A stretch of DNA of 63,297 nucleotides from Alphaproteobacteria bacterium HGW-Alphaproteobacteria-18. GTDB taxonomy: Bacteria; Pseudomonadota; Alphaproteobacteria; Caulobacterales; Hyphomonadaceae. Below the pieces are notes generated by a model. That model saw nothing but the letters and a program-made list of their open reading frames with translations, had not been told where the DNA came from and searched no databases. The position numbers and the translations under genes were made by a program. Of the stretch, positions 37,025 to 47,200 are shown piece after piece (position 1 is the stretch's first letter; every line of letters starts with the position of its first letter). The stretch covers positions 1-63,297 of the forward strand of contig PHEH01000016.1 of the NCBI GenBank assembly GCA_002841155.1. The letters are read 5' to 3'.

Positions 37025-37975
37025 TCAGTCTGCTGCTTCCAGACGCGCGATGAACGCCTCAACGCGGCTACGGTATTCGTCACCAGCGACTTGGTACCCG
37101 TCGCAATGGTCAGCGTCCTCGATGAGCCAGTACTCGGTTTCCGGATCGCTTCTCTTGACCAGGGCATCGGCGTGCGCCTCGATCACCCACGGGTCTCTTC
37201 GTCCGTGGATCAGCAGAACAGGGCGCGGCGCGATACGTTCTATGACATCTTCTGGCTTAACATAGGCGTTCAAGCCCATTCGCCAGCGCGACATGCTGAT
37301 GACAGCGCTTCCCCACAGATCCGTTGCCCATGTTGCCTTCAGGCCCAATTTGCCTAAGCGCCGGTTCGCCTTGTCCGCAACGAAGTCTTCAAAGCTGGAA
37401 AGCGAGGCTTCGACAATGATCCCATCGATCGAGGGATCCCTTGCCGCGGCAACAATTGCCGCAGACCCGCCAAGCGAACATCCGTACGCGGCCACCCTGC
37501 CAAATCCGCGCGCGCGCATTTCTGCGACGGCAGCGACGGCATCTTCCGCCTCGCGAACTGCCAGTCCGATGCCACGCCCCCGGCCATCGCTCAGGCCATT
37601 CTCACGGGCATCAAACATCAGAACCGTTGCGCCCAGATCGTGCAGCATTCCGAGCTGATCGAAATAGCTGCGGCGGTCTCCGCCAGCGCCATGAAGGGTC
37701 ACAATCGCCAGATCGGTGGGCTGCGCTGCCGGCACCAGCCAGCCACGCAGGGTTTCCCCATTTGGCGCTGGGAAATCTATATCCTCGAAGTCGAGGCCAG
37801 CTTCAGTCTTCGGAGTTTGACTGAAGACAAAGCCCTCGGGGTCGGGCTGATGATAGCCTCGCGGGCTGGTAAGCGATCTCGATTCAAGCCAGACAGCAAC
37901 GAAGCAGGCCAGAAGCAGGACGATCAGCGCCAAAACAATTGCGGCGCCCATACCGCCCAACGACCAGCCATTCAT
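37025..37975 (-). CDS. membrane-anchored alpha/beta hydrolase coupled to the PKS
   Basis: 316-aa protein with an N-terminal membrane segment (GAAIVLALIVLLLACFVAVWL) and an alpha/beta-hydrolase domain of the BAAT/esterase type: oxyanion loop LHGAGGDRRS, nucleophile Ser167 in GCSLGG, Asp261 in HGRRDPW and His290 in EDADHCDG. It starts 3 nt after the PKS stop, so it is translated as part of that operon. Likely roles are type II editing of blocked carrier domains or hydrolysis/transfer of the product at the membrane (inference). The 70-bp gap to lldD has no visible terminator. Confidence 0.87.
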   Translation of the reverse strand: MNGWSLGGMGAAIVLALIVLLLACFVAVWLESRSLTSPRGYHQPDPEGFVFSQTPKTEAGLDFEDIDFPAPNGETLRGWLVPAAQPTDLAIVTLHGAGGDRRSYFDQLGMLHDLGATVLMFDARENGLSDGRGRGIGLAVREAEDAVAAVAEMRARGFGRVAAYGCSLGGSAAIVAAARDPSIDGIIVEASLSSFEDFVADKANRRLGKLGLKATWATDLWGSAVISMSRWRMGLNAYVKPEDVIERIAPRPVLLIHGRRDPWVIEAHADALVKRSDPETEYWLIEDADHCDGYQVAGDEYRSRVEAFIARLEAAD

Positions 37976-37978
37976 GCT

Positions 37979-40900
37979 TCACGCATCCTCATACAAACCA
38001 GCATCCTGTGAATTCAGCGCCGCAAGCCGGCGCGTCAGTTCGTCCACCACGACATGGATGCTCGTGTCCGACAACAGAGTGTCATGATAGGCATCCAGCG
38101 TGACAATTTCCAGTTTTCCTGTGAGCAGCCCCTGCCAGCCGAGCTTCTCGCCGGAACGGGCAAACATCGCGCTCGTACGCTCCGCCCGGAACAGCAGGAC
38201 GTCCCCATCATAGGGTGCCGGATGATACCGGCCCTGTGCCTCGAGATAAACGGCCTCACACTGCTCTGAAAGCAATTCGATCTGGGACTTGCCCCCATGA
38301 TCGCCCCCAGAGCCGGCCAGACGCGTCTCGATTTTCTCCTTCAGCTTCCCACCATGATGAACCATCCGGCGCGCCAGATAGGCCCCGTCCAGTTTTGTCA
38401 GCATACCGAGTTTATCGGTAAGGCTGAGTGGGGTCGACGCTTCTTGCGGAGCCAGCGTATCAAGCATCGCGAGCAGCTCGACTTTCCGTCCGCTCCGCCG
38501 CAACTGATGGGCCATTTCAACGGCAATCACGCCGCCGCCGGAATATCCGACCAGCCGATAAGGCCCGTGCGGATCAACCGTCAGCATGTGACGGATGTAC
38601 AGGTCCGCCATTTCTTCGACCGACTCCAGGAAGGGGAGAGACCCATCGATGCCTTGCGCTTCAATACCATAGATCGGTGTTTCCCCGCGCAGGCGATCTG
38701 CCAGAGGCTTGAACCAAAGCACATTCCCGCCAGCACCATGAATGAGGAAAACAGGTTTTACGCCTGCTGTGCCAGGAGCCATGCGCACAATGGGAGTCCA
38801 GCGGCTTTTTGCGGCCGCCGGTTTTGCGGACGGCTTTTTGGCCGCTTCTGTCTTCCTGGGCGCGGCCTGAGGAGCGGCCTCTACCGCAGCAGCTGGCGCG
38901 TTTTCGGCGACAGATTCCTCTGGCGGCTCCGGCATTTTCTCGCGCACGATAACAGCCAGGGTACGGATCGTCGGCGCTTGCAGCAAGGCGCTGAGCGCAA
39001 GTTCCACGCCCATCTCACGCCGAATACGCGCAAACAGGCGAACGCCGGTCAGAGACCCACCGCCATAGGACAGGAATTCTTCATCCAGCCCCAACGCGTC
39101 TACGCCAAGGATTTCCGAACACATCTGCGCAAGCCGTTGCTCAACAGGATCGCCGCCCGTAACTGCTTTCTTCTCGGACGTCGCGCCGGGCGCTGCTGTA
39201 ACCGGCCCTGCGGTAACCAGTTGGGCCTGGGCCACAGACACTGGAGACACCACAAAGGATCGCGCGCCCTGAGCAAACAGCTGCTCGAACATGGCGTGAG
39301 CTTCAGTGGAACGGATACCCTCCGCTAGCAGACGATCCCGAACAGAAGCGGAAGGCTCCGGTATGGCCGGAATCTCCCCACCAAACGTGACCCTCTTGAA
39401 AGAGGCTCCGCGAATCTCAAGCAGGAGCGCGCCAGACTTGTCCTTGATGTCCACATCAAACACCGCTGCGTCTTCACTCTGCGAAATCAGCCGGCTCTCG
39501 GCCGTGAAGTCCCCGGACAGCGCACCGAAAACCCGCACGGCATCGATGGAAACCGGTGCAAATACGCCCCGCGCCGCATCGTTATCCACAAGGAACAGGC
39601 CCGCTGCAAAGCTCGTATCGAACAGTGCCGGATGGATACGATAGACCTTGAGGTCCCCCGAAAATTCCTTCGGCAGCGCAAAATCTGCACTCACCGCACC
39701 CTCGCCCAGCTTGGCCTGCGTGACATTGCTCCAGCGCGGGCCAAAGCCCACGCCGCGCTCTGTCAGGGTCAGGCGTTCTGCACCGAGCACAGCACCGCAA
39801 GAGGCGGGCGCCACAGGGCTCTGCCCGGAGGATCTCTTTGACAGCTGCGCATCGAAATGCAGAAGCCAGCCTTCGCCGGCATGCGCGCGGCTTTCCACCT
39901 CGATCCGGAATCCGTCATCCTCAAGCGGCGTCAGAGTCGTACGGACCTGACGGGATTGCCGGGGCCGGATGGCAAGGGGCGAAACATAGCTCAGCTGGCT
40001 GATCTCGATAGCATCACCAAGGCCAACGCTCAGCGCTGCGGCGGTGGCGATTTCCACATAGGCGGCGCCGGGCAATACAGCGATATCCCCGATCCTGTGC
40101 TCGCTCAGTACCCAGAGGGAGGCTTCAGAATAAGTCTCCATGAATTGCAGCGTACCGTCCTTTGTCTCCTGGCGTGCGCCCAGCAGAGGATGCAGAGCGT
40201 TCTCTGCGCCAACAGCGCCCGCGTCCGCCGCGCGCTTGGCCATGCCGATATCTGCCCAGATGCCCCAGGTGATGACCATGCCATCGGGGCGAGAAGCGGC
40301 GACGGCTTCGGCAATTGCGTTGCCGGCGACATAATCGCTCTGCCCAGGCGGCGTGATTAGCACGCTGGTTGATGAGAACACCGCGAACACATCCAGCGTG
40401 CCTTGAGGCGCCAATGCATTGAGCACAAATGCGCCTTCCGCCTTGGCGGAAAGAACACGGCGCGCTTCCTCCAGCGTCTTCATCGCCATCGGTGCATCGT
40501 CAATCATGCCCGCAGCATGGAAGATGCCATTCACGGCGCCGAAGCGCGCTTGCGCCTGCGCCATGACTGTTTCCATCGCGGCCTTGTCGGCAACATCCGC
40601 CGAAACAACCAGCACGTCTGCGCCCAAGGCTTCCAGGGCGAGCAATTCACGCGCCCGCGCGACATCGGCCGCCCGGCCCCAACCGGCGGCAAGCCGTTCC
40701 CAGCTTTCGCGCGCGGGAGGCGGCGTGCGTCCAGTCAACACCAGTCGCGCCTTGACCGCGCCGGCAAGATACCGTGCCAGCTCAAGACCAATGCCACCAA
40801 GGCCGCCGGTGATGAGATAGACACCCTTGTCGCGAAGCACCTGGCGCAAGGGGGGCGTCACAGCCCGGTTCAGGGCTGGCACAAAACGCTGCCCATCCCG

Positions 40901-43900
40901 CCAGGCCGTAACAGCGGCATCTCCAGAAGAATCCAGTTCACTGACAATCACAGTGGCGCGCACATCTGCATCGTCCGCAGCGTCAAAATCCACAACGCGC
41001 GTGCGCACGCCAGCCTGCTCGGCACTCAGCATGCGCCAGGGCCCGAGAACTCCGGCCTGCATCGCGTCGCCGGCGTCGCCATCTTCAACAATCTGCGCGT
41101 TCTGCGTAACCGCCACAAACAGGGCCTGCTCCGCCCAACCAGAAAGTTGCAATGCCTTGCTCAGCGCAAAGGTCGAACCAAAAGCCTGGAAGCTTTCATC
41201 CTTGCCCGAAAACAGAAGCGGCCAAAGGAAGACCAGCGTATCAGGCTCGGCGCAGTCCTTCGAAATGGCGTCGATTATCGCAGCATAGTCCGGCGCGCCT
41301 GCGTCAAATGCAAATGTGTCTCCAGCACCCGCTGGCTCAGCACAGGCCGGATCATGCGTGACCACAATACAGGTGTCGCCCCGTGCACGCAGGCGTTTGA
41401 TCGCCTCGGCAGACGTCTCGCTTCCATCACTGAAAACGACATGCGCGCGCGCGCCCTGCGCCGTCGCCTCTATCGGTGCCGGCTCGAAGACTCGGCTCTC
41501 GAACCAGTCCTTTACATCCGAGCTCCGGAAAATCTGCGGTGTATCCGCTTCTGGGGCCGCCTTGCCTTTGCCCGGCTCTATCCAGTGACGCTGACGCTCG
41601 AAGGCGTAAGTCGGCACGGATACCCGGCGAAGCCCTTCGCCGTTCCTGACATGCGCAAAATCGACCGGAACACCCAGAGACCAGAGATGTCCGAATGCCG
41701 ACAATGCATAGACGGCTGCGTCATGATCTTCCACCGCGGTTGGAAGGCTCGCCACAACGCCGCGCGGGGAATGCGCGCCTTGCGCCAGCCCGGCCAGCGC
41801 ACAGAGCGCCTGTCCAGGGCCGACCTCGACCAGAATTGTATCCGGCGTTGACAGCGCCGCAGACAGGCCGTCTGCAAAACGCACCGCGCCGCGGAGATGG
41901 TTAACCCAGTAATCGGATGTCGCCAGTTCCTGCGGCTTTGCAGGCGCGCCAACAAGATTGTTGATGAATTCAATTTTCGGAGCAGACAGCTTCACCCTGT
42001 CCAGCCGCGCGCGAAAGCGTGCAAGCCCGCTATCCAGCATGCGCGAATGCGCGGCGACCTTGATACGCACCGGGGCATGCTTGATGCCCTCCGCCTCCAG
42101 ACGTTTGGAAAACGCCGCCAGCGGCTCCTCGGCGCCGGAGACGACCGTGACCTGCGGGGAGTTGAGCACCGCTATATCGAGATCATCCCCCACCAGCGTG
42201 CGCACGCGCGCTTCATCGTCCTGGACACTGATCATTCCGCCCGCAGGCGCTGTCTCGAAAATATCACCGCGCTCAAGCACGACACCAATCGCGTCTTCAA
42301 GCGACATGATCCCGGCCAGAACCGCCGCAGCATACTCGCCCGCGCTGTGGCCGATAACGGCATCGGGCGTAACACCCCAGCTCTCCCAAAGCTTCGAGAG
42401 CGCATATTCAACGATAAAGACAGACAGCAGCGAATAGGTCGGGCGTTCCAGCGCCGCAGAGCCCGCCTTGAAGTCGCTCGCCTCAAACATCAGCGCGCGA
42501 AGGTCCTTCGCAAGACCGGGCTCAAGGGCAGAGAAGCATGCCTCAACTGCCGAACGGAAAACCGGGTTGTCAGTATAGAGAGAGCGCGCAGCGTTAGGGT
42601 ATTGCGCCCCACCACCGGGGAACATGAAGACGATCCGCGGCTTGCTGTCCTTTGCGGTCGCGGCCGTCCGCCGCCAGGCGCCATTCGGGGTGAGCTGTTC
42701 TGCCAGCTCGTGAGCGTTGGACGCAACGACACTCGCACGGTGGGCAAAATGCTTGCGGCCCGTCTGCGTCGTGAAGGCAGAGTTTGCGATGCAGAAGCCT
42801 GGATCAGGGGCGCCGGCAAACTCCCGCCATTTGGCGACCAGCCCTTCAAGGGACGTCTTGGTCTTGGCAGACAGCGTGAACACCTGCGGCCCTGAAGCAA
42901 GCGCTGGAGCACGCACCGGAGGCTCCTCGATCACGACGTGCGCGTTGGTTCCGCCCACCCCAAGCGAGTTGACGCTCGCCCGGCGCGGCTTCGCGCTACG
43001 CTGCCAATCCTTCTGTTCACCAACAACCTTGAACGGGCTGCGCGCAAAATCAAATCGGCTGTTGGGCTTGGAGAAATTCAGTGTCGCGGGCAACTTCTCC
43101 CCGCGCATCGCCAGCACAACCTTGATCAGAGAGGCAATGCCTGCCGCCGTATCAAGGTGGCCGATGTTGGATTTGACCGAACCGATCCCGATAGACCCTG
43201 CCGGCGCATCCCCATAGGCCTGCTGCAAGGCTGACAGCTCGATCGGATCACCGACCAGCGTGCCGGTCCCGTGCGCTTCGATATAATCGACACTCTCAGG
43301 CTCGACCCCGGCAATCGCCAGCGCTTCAGCCGCTGCCATCGCCTGCCCGTCAATGCTGGGGGCCAGATAACCGGCCTTGCGGGCGCCATCATTGTTGATG
43401 GCTGATCCGAGGATCACCGCATGGATATTGTCCCCGTCACGCAAGGCATCGTCGAGGCGCCGCAGGGCGACCACCGCCGCGCCGCTGCCAAACAGGGTGC
43501 CATCGGCTTCATCATCAAAAGCGCGGCAACGTCCCGTCGAGGAAAGGATCTCACCTTCCGCATACCGATAACCCCGGCCATGCGGCAGATCGATACTGGA
43601 ACCGCCCGCCAGCGCCATATCGCACTCGCGCGCCAGAAGGCTCTGTACCGCCATATGGATCGCCACCAGCGATGTAGAGCACGCCGTTTGAATACCAATG
43701 CTGGGACCGTGAAGGTTCAGCAGATAGGAAACCCGCGTCGTCAGGAAGTCCTTGTCATTCCCGGTATGGCGCAGGAGGAACATGCCCTCGCTCTCCACCA
43801 GTTCGGGATTGCTCAGAAGGTTGAACGCCAGATAGGCCTGCATGCCGCAGCCGCCAAACACGCCGACAGCGCCGTCAAACTCATCCGCAGGCATATGCCC

Positions 43901-44215
43901 GGCATCTTCCAGAGCTTCCCAGCAACACTCCAGAAAGTGGCGATGCTGAGGATCAAGGATGGCCGCTTCCCGCGGGCTGAACCCGAAGAAGCCAGCATCG
44001 AACATTTCCATGTCCGGCAGGGCCATCGTTGCCCGGATATAGCGCGGGTCCTGGATAGCGGCAAAAGACTCTCCCGCGGCCAGCAACTCCTCAGGCGTCA
44101 GCCAGCGGGTTGCATCCCGTCCGGCTTCAAGCATGGACCAGTATTCGCGGACTGATCGCGCGCCGGGAAAATGTCCGGCCATGCCAACGATGGCAATGCT
44201 GTTCTCATCGGCCAT
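37979..44215 (-). CDS. type I polyketide synthase, KS-AT-KR-DH-ACP-TE
   Basis: 2078 aa. KS, residues 1-430: Cys179 (TACSTS), His315 (EAHGTGT) and His353 (KSNIGH). AT, about 525-850: Ser624 (GHSAGE); the usual malonyl/methylmalonyl marker reads VAAHS, so the extender is unclear. KR, about 1050-1330: GGLGGIG near 1137, Ser about 1281, Tyr1295. DH, about 1365-1610: His1373 (HRIGDIAVLPG) and an Asp in HPALFDTS; the usual Gln/His after that Asp is missing. ACP: Ser1721 (GGGSLTG), then an Ala/Pro/Lys linker. TE, from 1810: Ser1892 (GYSGGG), Asp1919, His2044. KR before DH is the reverse of the common order. One extension is predicted; a phosphopantetheinyl transferase must come from elsewhere. Confidence 0.93.
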   Translation of the reverse strand: MADENSIAIVGMAGHFPGARSVREYWSMLEAGRDATRWLTPEELLAAGESFAAIQDPRYIRATMALPDMEMFDAGFFGFSPREAAILDPQHRHFLECCWEALEDAGHMPADEFDGAVGVFGGCGMQAYLAFNLLSNPELVESEGMFLLRHTGNDKDFLTTRVSYLLNLHGPSIGIQTACSTSLVAIHMAVQSLLARECDMALAGGSSIDLPHGRGYRYAEGEILSSTGRCRAFDDEADGTLFGSGAAVVALRRLDDALRDGDNIHAVILGSAINNDGARKAGYLAPSIDGQAMAAAEALAIAGVEPESVDYIEAHGTGTLVGDPIELSALQQAYGDAPAGSIGIGSVKSNIGHLDTAAGIASLIKVVLAMRGEKLPATLNFSKPNSRFDFARSPFKVVGEQKDWQRSAKPRRASVNSLGVGGTNAHVVIEEPPVRAPALASGPQVFTLSAKTKTSLEGLVAKWREFAGAPDPGFCIANSAFTTQTGRKHFAHRASVVASNAHELAEQLTPNGAWRRTAATAKDSKPRIVFMFPGGGAQYPNAARSLYTDNPVFRSAVEACFSALEPGLAKDLRALMFEASDFKAGSAALERPTYSLLSVFIVEYALSKLWESWGVTPDAVIGHSAGEYAAAVLAGIMSLEDAIGVVLERGDIFETAPAGGMISVQDDEARVRTLVGDDLDIAVLNSPQVTVVSGAEEPLAAFSKRLEAEGIKHAPVRIKVAAHSRMLDSGLARFRARLDRVKLSAPKIEFINNLVGAPAKPQELATSDYWVNHLRGAVRFADGLSAALSTPDTILVEVGPGQALCALAGLAQGAHSPRGVVASLPTAVEDHDAAVYALSAFGHLWSLGVPVDFAHVRNGEGLRRVSVPTYAFERQRHWIEPGKGKAAPEADTPQIFRSSDVKDWFESRVFEPAPIEATAQGARAHVVFSDGSETSAEAIKRLRARGDTCIVVTHDPACAEPAGAGDTFAFDAGAPDYAAIIDAISKDCAEPDTLVFLWPLLFSGKDESFQAFGSTFALSKALQLSGWAEQALFVAVTQNAQIVEDGDAGDAMQAGVLGPWRMLSAEQAGVRTRVVDFDAADDADVRATVIVSELDSSGDAAVTAWRDGQRFVPALNRAVTPPLRQVLRDKGVYLITGGLGGIGLELARYLAGAVKARLVLTGRTPPPARESWERLAAGWGRAADVARARELLALEALGADVLVVSADVADKAAMETVMAQAQARFGAVNGIFHAAGMIDDAPMAMKTLEEARRVLSAKAEGAFVLNALAPQGTLDVFAVFSSTSVLITPPGQSDYVAGNAIAEAVAASRPDGMVITWGIWADIGMAKRAADAGAVGAENALHPLLGARQETKDGTLQFMETYSEASLWVLSEHRIGDIAVLPGAAYVEIATAAALSVGLGDAIEISQLSYVSPLAIRPRQSRQVRTTLTPLEDDGFRIEVESRAHAGEGWLLHFDAQLSKRSSGQSPVAPASCGAVLGAERLTLTERGVGFGPRWSNVTQAKLGEGAVSADFALPKEFSGDLKVYRIHPALFDTSFAAGLFLVDNDAARGVFAPVSIDAVRVFGALSGDFTAESRLISQSEDAAVFDVDIKDKSGALLLEIRGASFKRVTFGGEIPAIPEPSASVRDRLLAEGIRSTEAHAMFEQLFAQGARSFVVSPVSVAQAQLVTAGPVTAAPGATSEKKAVTGGDPVEQRLAQMCSEILGVDALGLDEEFLSYGGGSLTGVRLFARIRREMGVELALSALLQAPTIRTLAVIVREKMPEPPEESVAENAPAAAVEAAPQAAPRKTEAAKKPSAKPAAAKSRWTPIVRMAPGTAGVKPVFLIHGAGGNVLWFKPLADRLRGETPIYGIEAQGIDGSLPFLESVEEMADLYIRHMLTVDPHGPYRLVGYSGGGVIAVEMAHQLRRSGRKVELLAMLDTLAPQEASTPLSLTDKLGMLTKLDGAYLARRMVHHGGKLKEKIETRLAGSGGDHGGKSQIELLSEQCEAVYLEAQGRYHPAPYDGDVLLFRAERTSAMFARSGEKLGWQGLLTGKLEIVTLDAYHDTLLSDTSIHVVVDELTRRLAALNSQDAGLYEDA

Positions 44216-44220
44216 TTCAA

Positions 44221-47200
44221 TCAGGCCCCCGCAGGATCACGGCGCCGCGCGGCAAGGCGTGCCTGCGCCCGGCCAATACCGGTATTCGGCTTGTCCTTGT
44301 CATCACTTCCACCCCCGCGAATGCGGGTAGACAGTGTGCGCACGGTCGGGAAACGGAAGACATCCGTAATAGTGACATCGCGCGAGAAATCGCTCTGTAC
44401 ACGGCGCAACATCTGGAATGCAAGAAGGGAATGCCCCCCCAGATCAAAGAAGTTGGCATTCACATCCACAGCCGGCAGCCCAAGAAGCTCTGTCCAGAGT
44501 CCGGCCAGCTTCTGTTCGACTTCATCGCTCGGCGTCTCGACGACATCCTGCACCACCGCTTCCGGCGCCGGCAATGCCTTGCGGTCGATCTTGCCATTTG
44601 GTGTCAGCGGAAGGCCAGGCAGCACAACGATCTGAGCCGGCACCATGATTTCCGGCAAGCTCTGCAACAGTTGCGCGCGCAGGGCCTTGGTGTCGAGCTG
44701 CGTGCCCGGCTTCACCACACTGTAGGCGACAAGCCGCTTGTTCTCGTTGCTGTCGCCCAGAGCAACCACCACAGCCTGATCGATCGCAGCCTCGGCCACC
44801 AGCGCGGCTTCGATTTCGCCAAGCTCGATGCGGTGACCGCGCAGTTTGACCTGATGATCGATCCGCCCCAGGAATTCCAGCTTCCCGTCACAGTGGCGGC
44901 GCACAAGATCGCCGGTCCGGTACATCAACTCACCCGGACGATCCGGCAGCGTCACAAAACGTTCCGCCGACAGCTCGGGCCGGTTCCAATATCCCAGCGT
45001 CACCCCATCGCCGCCAATCAGCAGCTCCCCGGCAGCCAGTGCCGGTTGCGGTCTGCCGGATGGCGAGTCGATACGCAGCGTCGTATTGAGCAGGGCTTCG
45101 CCCAGCGGAATGAAAGTCCCAACCTCGTCGATATGACACATGGTCGACCAGATCGTCGTTTCCGTAGGGCCATACATGTTGAACAATTTTGCCTGAGGCG
45201 CATTCGTCCGCAGTGACCTGGCAAGCTCCATCGGCAGCGCTTCCCCGCCAACGCAGATCACCTGAAGGCCAGACAGCTTCTCGCGCTCCCCGCCCAGCAT
45301 CATCGCCATCGAGGGCGTGCATTGCAGGTGCGACGCGCCGAAGAACTCGACATCCTCGGCAACCGTGTGGCGTCCTTCATGCGAGGGCGAAGCGCCCGCA
45401 CGGTCCATCACCCGGCGCAGATATGGCAGGTGCTCAATCGCCAGATCCTGGTCCACGCCGAAATCAACAAGACAGCCGATCTCATCAACGCCAATGGCGT
45501 GCACGCGGCGCGCCATCTCGGCGCAGGTTTCCACCGATCCGAACAGGCCACTGGTCTGGAAATACCGCTCGAACGCATGATCGAGCAGCGCGTCCATCTC
45601 TTCGGGCGTCAGCGGTTCGGCGTCCATCACTTCCTGCGCTGTCCGCCCGGTCTGCTGGCCCTTCTGAACCAGCGTCGGGAAGGTCCATGCCGCATCGCGC
45701 ACAAGGTCAACAGCCGTGCGCAGATAAGCCTTCATCGGCTCACGAACTGTCTCGCGCACGTATTCATCTGTGTCGCCCACAAAGGAATGGAGCATGAGCG
45801 TTACGCGCCCTTCGCCCGGATGACCGGCCTGTTTCCAGGCTTCGCGATACTTCGCGATATTGCCACCCAGTTCCGCAACCGACATCCCCAAAAGGTGGGT
45901 CAGTACGTTGTACCCCTGCCGGCCGGCGCTTTCGAAGGCTTCAGCCGCCTTGGCAATCGTCAGCCAGATCGGCAGTTCCTTCTGTACGGGGCGTGGCTGA
46001 ATGCGCGTCGGCGTTTGGGCGCCATTGGGATTTACAAATGGCACCGCTTCACCGCGCCACAGGCGCTTCAGCGTGTCGATCCGGTCGGTCAGCGTTTCCT
46101 TGCGCGTCGCAAAATTGTCCGGCGCCAGCACGAAATCATTGGGCTGCCAGCCTGTCGCAATGGCAAGGCCGATGCGGCCACCAGACATATTGTCGATCAC
46201 CGACCAGTCTTCAGCCACGCGGATGGGATGGTGCAGCGGCAGAACGCAGCTGCCCGCACGGATGTGCACATTCTTCGTGATCGCCGCCAGCGCGGCGCTC
46301 GTCACGGCGGGGTTGGGATAGGAGCCGCCAAAATCATGGAAGTGGCGCTCTGGCGTCCAGATCGCCTCAAAGCCGTTTTCATCGGCAAAGCGCGCGCCCG
46401 CAAACAGCAGCTTGTACTGATCGGCATTCGCCGATGAAGAGGCTGCAAAATAGAACAGGCTGAAAGGCTTGGCCTTTTGCGTCTCGGCGCCATGCAGCGC
46501 CACAGTCAGTCCGCGCGACAATGTCCAGAACAGTTCCAGCACTGAAATATCAAAGTTCGGGCTGGTCACCGCCAGCCATGTGTCACCCTCCTTATACGGA
46601 AGGCGAACATCCATCGCCGCGAAGAAGTTCGCCAGCGCGCCATGCTGCACTTTCACGCCCTTGGGCCGCCCCGTCGAGCCCGACGTGTAGATCAGATAGG
46701 CCAGATCCTGCGGCCCCACTTCCGGCGCGCGCCATCCGCCCGCCGAACCACCACGCAACTCGCCGAAGGCAAGCCGCTGGGCACGCACGCCCTCCTGCGC
46801 GCCGGGCGCATCAATAATGACAAAATGCGACTGGCTGTCTTCCAGCATGAAATCCAGCCGGTCGGCCGGATAGGCCGGATCGAGCGGCACATAGGCACAT
46901 CCGGTCTTGAGCACCGCCAGCAGCGCCACCACCAGATCAATCGAGCGGTTCATACAGACGCCAACGGTCTCACCCGCGCGAACACCGCGCGCCATCAGCT
47001 GCTCGGCCACCTGGCTCGACGCCGCATCCAGCTCGGCATAGCTCATCGAGGCTTCACGGGTGCGAAGCGCAATACGATCAGGCGTCTTTTCGGCCTGATG
47101 GGTCACGCCCTGATGCATGGAAACGAACGGAACCGAGACATCCTGCCCTGCCTCAAACGCAGCGATCACATCGCGCTCTGCGGCCGGGCGGACATCCAGT

